Of a DNA stretch of 21,558 nucleotides, positions 18,563-21,558 are shown piece by piece. Below the pieces are notes generated by a model. It worked only from the letters and a program-made list of their open reading frames with translations, searched no databases and was not told where the DNA came from. This stretch comes from Penium margaritaceum (lineage: Eukaryota; Streptophyta; Zygnematophyceae; Desmidiales; Peniaceae): assembly GCA_023375785.1 (NCBI GenBank), contig SZWC01000823.1:157521-179078 (forward strand). Reading direction: 5' to 3'. Numbering within the stretch: the first letter of the stretch is position 1; every line of letters begins with the position of its first letter. Position numbers and translations under genes: made by a program.

Positions 18563-20043
18563 TTAGTAGGAGGGCTGCGCCGGCGAAGGAAGCGGAGGCG
18601 CCGACGGCTGTGGGTAGTACTGCTGCGGCGCGGGTGTCTGCGGGACAAGCGGAGCTGTCGGAGTGGCAGAGCTACTGGATGAGGTCGGAGTGTAAGGGCC
18701 AGCAGCAGCGACGGCGGCAGAGGCGAGGCGGCGCTCCCGCTGGCGATGCATGGTGGCGATGACGCGCGCCTCGTCCATCGGGAGAGGGCACGTGTACCAC
18801 CCGTGCCCGGGCTGACCACAGTTGTGGCAGACCGAGCCACCACCGCTAGATCCGGTCAACGACTGCTACTGCTACTGCTGCTCCGGACCCTTGCCTTTCT
18901 TGTTCCGGCTCTTCTTCTTCTTCCCCGAAGACGATGAGGTAGCTGCGACGGGGGAGGCGACGGCCACGGAGGCAACGACAGGGGAGGCGACGGTAGGGGA
19001 GGCGACGACAGGGGATGCAAGCGCCTCTGTGCGATGGAGCTGGGACTCCTGACGAGCTTCCTCAATGCAGAGGAAGAGCTCGTATACCCAGGGCATGAGG
19101 GTGCCCTGGGCCGCCATGGTGGAGAGGATGTCCTGGGGGTAGTGGACGAAGACGTCTGCGTACTCGCTGGTGGTGCCGCGCTTGATGATGAGGAGCGCGG
19201 ACAGAGGGGGCGGAGCAGATTTGCCGAGACGACGAAGGATGTCCTCCGCCCGCTGCCAGTAGGCAGTGACCGTCTCGGTCTCCCCCATGTGCAAGGAGTT
19301 GAACTCCCAGAGCAGACGGCTGATCTCAGCGTCGCTGGACAGGCGATGGGGCCTGGTGAGGACGTGCCATGCGGCTGCAGGGTCTGGGATGTCGCCAGCA
19401 GTGAGGTCATCGAGGAAAGGCTCTAGGGCCAGGCGGGAAGCTGGAGGGGCGACTGGGACAAGGGCACGGACGGCGCGACCAGCGTCATACAACTGGTCGG
19501 CCTGGGTGGAGTCGTAAGGGAGGGTGTAGTATACCCACAGGCCCTCACCTTGCGCCCAGATCCGGAAGCTGAGCTCCCAGCTCCGGAACTGCTCGCCGGC
19601 CTGAAGCGGCGGCGGCGGCGTCTCAAAGTCCTTCTGCCTGCGACCGGCACCCAGAGTGAGGCCAAGGACGGAGGTCACTGTCTGCCGCTGGCGCTGAGTC
19701 TGCTGCTGTGCCAGGTAGTATGTGGCAGCAGACACAGCTGGGCTGGCGTGCCCTGGAGGGACGAACGACGATAGCACACTGGTGGCAGTCTGGGCGGCTA
19801 CTGGCTGTAGCGCTGCAAGCTACTGCGTCAAGGCGGTGAGCTATTGCTGAGGAGCAGCGAGGGGGTCAGGATTGCCGCCAACGAGACCAGTGGGCTGCTG
19901 CTGCTACTGCTGTTGCTGCTGCGGCTGCTGCTGCAGCTGCTGCTGTAGCAGCTACTGCTGCTGCTGCTGCAGTTGCTGCAAGAAGGGGGGATGGGAGTCC
20001 CTCAAACAGAGGAGGACCCTTCCTCACGGGGACTACCAGCCAT
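18563..20043 (-). CDS. gag: Copia gag with CCHC zinc knuckle
   Basis: The likely start is ATG at 20043 (MAGSPREEG), then a one-base frame change near 20020 leads into the main gag frame. The frame continues through a polyglutamine tract (19892-19980) with TAG codons at 19952, 19904, 19841 and 19820, then is open from 19819 to 18875. The core (19600-19050) has the copia Gag (UBN2-like) pattern: a FRSWELSFRIW start, AAWHVLTRPHR, SRLLWEFNSLHMGETETVTAYW and an EDILRRLGK block. Then come VASP-type repeats, a basic KKKKSRNKKGKG stretch, and PEQQ-TAG-Q-TAG-QS (18872, 18866). The zinc knuckle CHNCGQPGHGWYTC (C-x2-C-x4-H-x4-C) is at 18829-18788. A Pro/Ser-rich tail ends at TAA (18563-18565), after which the frame goes on into protease. 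Gag packages the RNA in virus-like particles. Confidence 0.85.
19892..19980 (-). repeat. CAG (polyglutamine) tract in gag
   Basis: Plus-strand ctg triplets, read on the minus strand as Gln codons interrupted by a few Leu and Pro codons and by TAG at 19904-19906 and 19952-19954. It resembles the much longer CTG-rich tracts at 20286-20785 and 21066-21425. Confidence 0.85.
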
Positions 20044-20077
20044 GGTGTAGTGTCCCTTGTTTGTCCCCTTTTTCGTG

Positions 20078-20232
20078 CTGCTAATGTTAGCAGTGACGTC
20101 AGCCAAGGATGGCTAACGTCAACAGAGGCTGCTGCGTGTGTGCAGAGCTACCGTTGTCCCTCCGTGTTGTTTTTTGTTGATGACCTCAACAGTGTCGGCA
20201 GCAGTGACATCAGCGGACGGCCGCTGACGTCA
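20078..20232. repeat. Three small inverted repeats with TGACGTCA-type cores upstream of gag
   Basis: ctgctaa-tg-ttagcag (near 20078-20093); tgacgtcagcc (20094-20104) with ggctaacgtca (20111-20121), 10 of 11 paired; tgacatcagcgg (20205-20216) with ccgctgacgtca (20221-20232), 11 of 12 paired. TGACGTCA and TGACG are known binding cores of plant bZIP/TGA factors. Whether they act here is unknown. Confidence 0.6.
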
Positions 20233-20285
20233 GCAGCGGTGGATGCAACCGCTGCTGTGGGGCCGCTATTGGGTGGCAGCTGCAA

Positions 20286-20785
20286 TTGTTGGTGCTGCCG
20301 TTGTGCTGCTGCGGCTGCTGCGGCTGCTGCTGCTGCTGTTGCTGCGGTGGCTGCTGCTATTGCCGCTTTGTTGCTGCGGCTACGGTTGCGGCTGCTGCTG
20401 TGGCTGCTGCGCCCGCTGCTGCTGCTACTGCTGCTGCGGCTGCGGCTGCTGCTGCTACTGCAGCTGCTGCTGTTGCTTGCTGCTTGCTGCAGCTATGGCT
20501 GCTGCTGCTGCTACTGCTTGCTACGGCTGCAGCTGCGGCTGCTGCTGTTGTGGCTGCTGCTGCTGCTGCTTGCTGCGGCTGCAGTTGCGGCTGCTGCTGC
20601 TACTACAGCTGCTGCTGCTGCTTGCTGCGGCCGCTACTGCTGCTTGCTACGGCTGCAGCAGCGGCTGCTGCTGCTGCTGAAGCTGCTGCTGCTGCTTGCT
20701 ACGGCCGCTGTTGCTGTTGCGGCTGCTGCTGTGGCTGCAGCTGTGGCTGTTGCTGCTGCTGCGGTTGCGACTGCTGTTACAACAG
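20286..20785. repeat. Long imperfect CTG/GCN trinucleotide tract
   Basis: About 500 bp made almost wholly of ctg/gct/ctgcgg/ctactg triplets. All three plus-strand frames give only Leu, Ala or Cys runs, so I read it as low-complexity DNA, not a gene. A 17-base T run follows at 20811-20827. Confidence 0.9.
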
Positions 20786-20836
20786 CATGGAGAGGGGGGG
20801 TCCCTGCGCATTTTTTTTTTTTTTTTTAATTTTTCT

Positions 20837-21060
20837 TGCTCGTCGCTGTGAGCTGGCTGCTCGCTGCGAGCGACGAGCTGCGAGCAGCGAGCTCGCTGCT
20901 TGCTGCTCGCAGCGGGCAGCGAGCTCGCTGCTTGCTGCTCGCAGCGAGCAGCGAGCTCGCTGCTTGCTGCTCGCAGCGAGCAGCGAGCTCGCTGCTTGCT
21001 GCTCGCAGCGGGCAGCGAGCTCGCTGCCAGCAGCTCACTACTCGCAGTGAGCAGCGAGCT
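20837..21060. repeat. 32-bp palindromic tandem repeat (gagctc core)
   Basis: gagctcgctgcttgctgctcgcagcg recurs with an exact 32-bp period, starting at 20889, 20921, 20953, 20985 and 21017, with diverged units on both sides. Each unit includes the perfect 16-bp palindrome gcagcgagctcgctgc, and the tgctcgcagcgagca part is nearly self-complementary too. A single strand of this array could fold into several alternative long hairpins. Related gagctcg/gcgag motifs occur at 8220-8275 and 12930-12995. Confidence 0.9.
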
Positions 21061-21065
21061 GCGGG

Positions 21066-21425
21066 CAGCTGCAGCTGCTGTTGTTGCGACTGCGGCTACG
21101 GCTGCTGCTGCTACAGCAGCTGCTGCTACTTGCTACGGCTGCGGCTGCGGCTGCTGCTGCTGCTACAGCTGCTGCTGCTGCTGGTTGCAGCCGCTGCTGC
21201 TGCTGCTGCTGCGACCGACTGCTGTTGCTGCCGCCAGCTGCTGCTGTTGCGAGCTACTACGCGCTGCTGCTGCTGCCGGCTGCTGCTAGCTGCCGCTGCT
21301 GCTGCTGCCGGCTGCCGCTGCTGCGAGCTGCTGCTACTGCCAGCTGCTGCTGTGTGCTGCTGCTGGTGGCCGTTGCTGCCACTACTCGCTGCTGCGGCAA
21401 GGTGCTGCTACTGCTGCAGGCTGCT
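21066..21425. repeat. Second CTG-rich trinucleotide tract
   Basis: Same composition as 20286-20785, with ctgccg and ctgcga variants. The palindromic 32-bp array splits what looks like one long CTG domain. The rest of the window (21426-21558) is GC-rich unique sequence. Confidence 0.9.
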
Positions 21426-21524
21426 GCTGTCAGTCACACCTGGAGGACGTCGCCGCGTGCGTCGTCGCCAGCAAGGGCCTGACGTGGCCGGCCGCTCACC
21501 TCCTCGCGTCAAGCGTGGGGTCAG

Positions 21525-21549
21525 TGCTGCCGGAAAAAATCCGGCAGCA
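21525..21549. repeat. 10-bp perfect hairpin with A5 loop
   Basis: tgctgccgga (21525-21534), aaaaa, tccggcagca (21540-21549). No gene is visible next to it, and the window ends nine bases later. Confidence 0.75.
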
Positions 21550-21558
21550 TTTCCCCTG

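Larger units (their letters stand above)
13519..20043 (-). mobile_element. Young Ty1/copia retrotransposon with near-complete gag-pol
   Basis: From right to left: gag, CCHC zinc knuckle, aspartic protease, integrase, reverse transcriptase, RNase H, polypurine tract and 3' LTR. The order (integrase before RT) is that of Ty1/copia. It inserted into LTR copy C; the bases before its LTR (gtctc) are the likely left target-site duplication. Coding parts share one frame over about 5.5 kb with only TAG/TAA interruptions. The right boundary given is the gag ATG: I find neither a second copy of the LTR nor a PBS between 20044 and 21558, so the 5' LTR is beyond the window, deleted or displaced by the CTG-rich DNA. 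Confidence 0.85.

Noticed and set aside
17300..18682. 460-codon plus-strand open frame
   Set aside because: It is antisense to the copia protease-integrase-gag frame, whose motifs are unmistakable. The opposite frame stays open because of GC-rich third positions.
20837..21060. CRISPR-like array (regular 32-bp period)
   Set aside because: Units are contiguous with no unique spacers, no cas genes are present and the context is eukaryotic, so it is a tandem repeat.
20050..21482. Long plus-strand frames rich in Leu, Ala and Cys
   Set aside because: They are translations of CTG-rich trinucleotide DNA in all three frames, with no domain, only repeat composition.
21525..21549. Rho-independent terminator
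   Set aside because: Good stem but no T run after it and no bacterial gene context; kept only as a hairpin.

Overview
The window looks like repeat-rich nuclear DNA of a green-lineage eukaryote (land plant, charophyte or green alga). The grounds are plant-type Ty1/copia retrotransposons, a primer-binding site complementary to initiator tRNA-Met, long AG/CT microsatellites and nested insertions. The species cannot be named from the sequence. I see no intact host gene, tRNA, rRNA or CRISPR array; nearly everything is mobile-element DNA of different ages.

Layout. (1) 1-2650: AG microsatellite, then a decayed plus-strand copy of an unrecognised gene family (about 116-1816) and further unassigned decayed segments. 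(2) 2856-3984: a minus-strand copia protease fragment with an in-frame CT tract, a small hairpin, and an 86-bp tandem duplication around a single N that is probably an assembly artefact. (3) 3985-8569: an old plus-strand copia element (integrase end, reverse transcriptase, RNase H, polypurine tract, start of a 3' LTR). Its RNase H is split by LTR copy A (6170-7236), which carries PPT and PBS remnants and sits between exact 32-bp direct repeats. (4) 8570-9790: LTR copy B. (5) 9948-12141: a second, longer, minus-strand copy of the unknown family of region 1. (6) 12511-13518: tandem repeats, C/T-rich DNA, a strong GC hairpin and truncated LTR copy C. (7) 13519-20043: the youngest element, a minus-strand copia with a near-complete gag-pol, inserted into LTR C. 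(8) 20044-21558: its upstream flank, made of small hairpins, two long CTG-rich tracts and a 32-bp palindromic tandem repeat. No 5' LTR is visible before the window ends.

The youngest copia has gag, zinc knuckle, protease, integrase, reverse transcriptase and RNase H in order in a single frame. It is interrupted only by seven TAG and one TAA codons. Seven of the eight lie at CAG-like glutamine positions, including the conserved Gln of the integrase TPxQNG motif, and the frame ends in TGA. Either the host reads UAG/UAA as glutamine, as some ulvophycean green algae do, or methylated CAG sites have decayed to TAG. This is the observation most worth testing. The older plus-strand copia also has TGA and Trp-to-stop changes, which shows that ordinary transition decay does occur at this locus.

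Inferred order of events: the plus-strand copia and the unknown family are oldest; LTR family A/B/C inserted next; the minus-strand copia then landed in LTR C.
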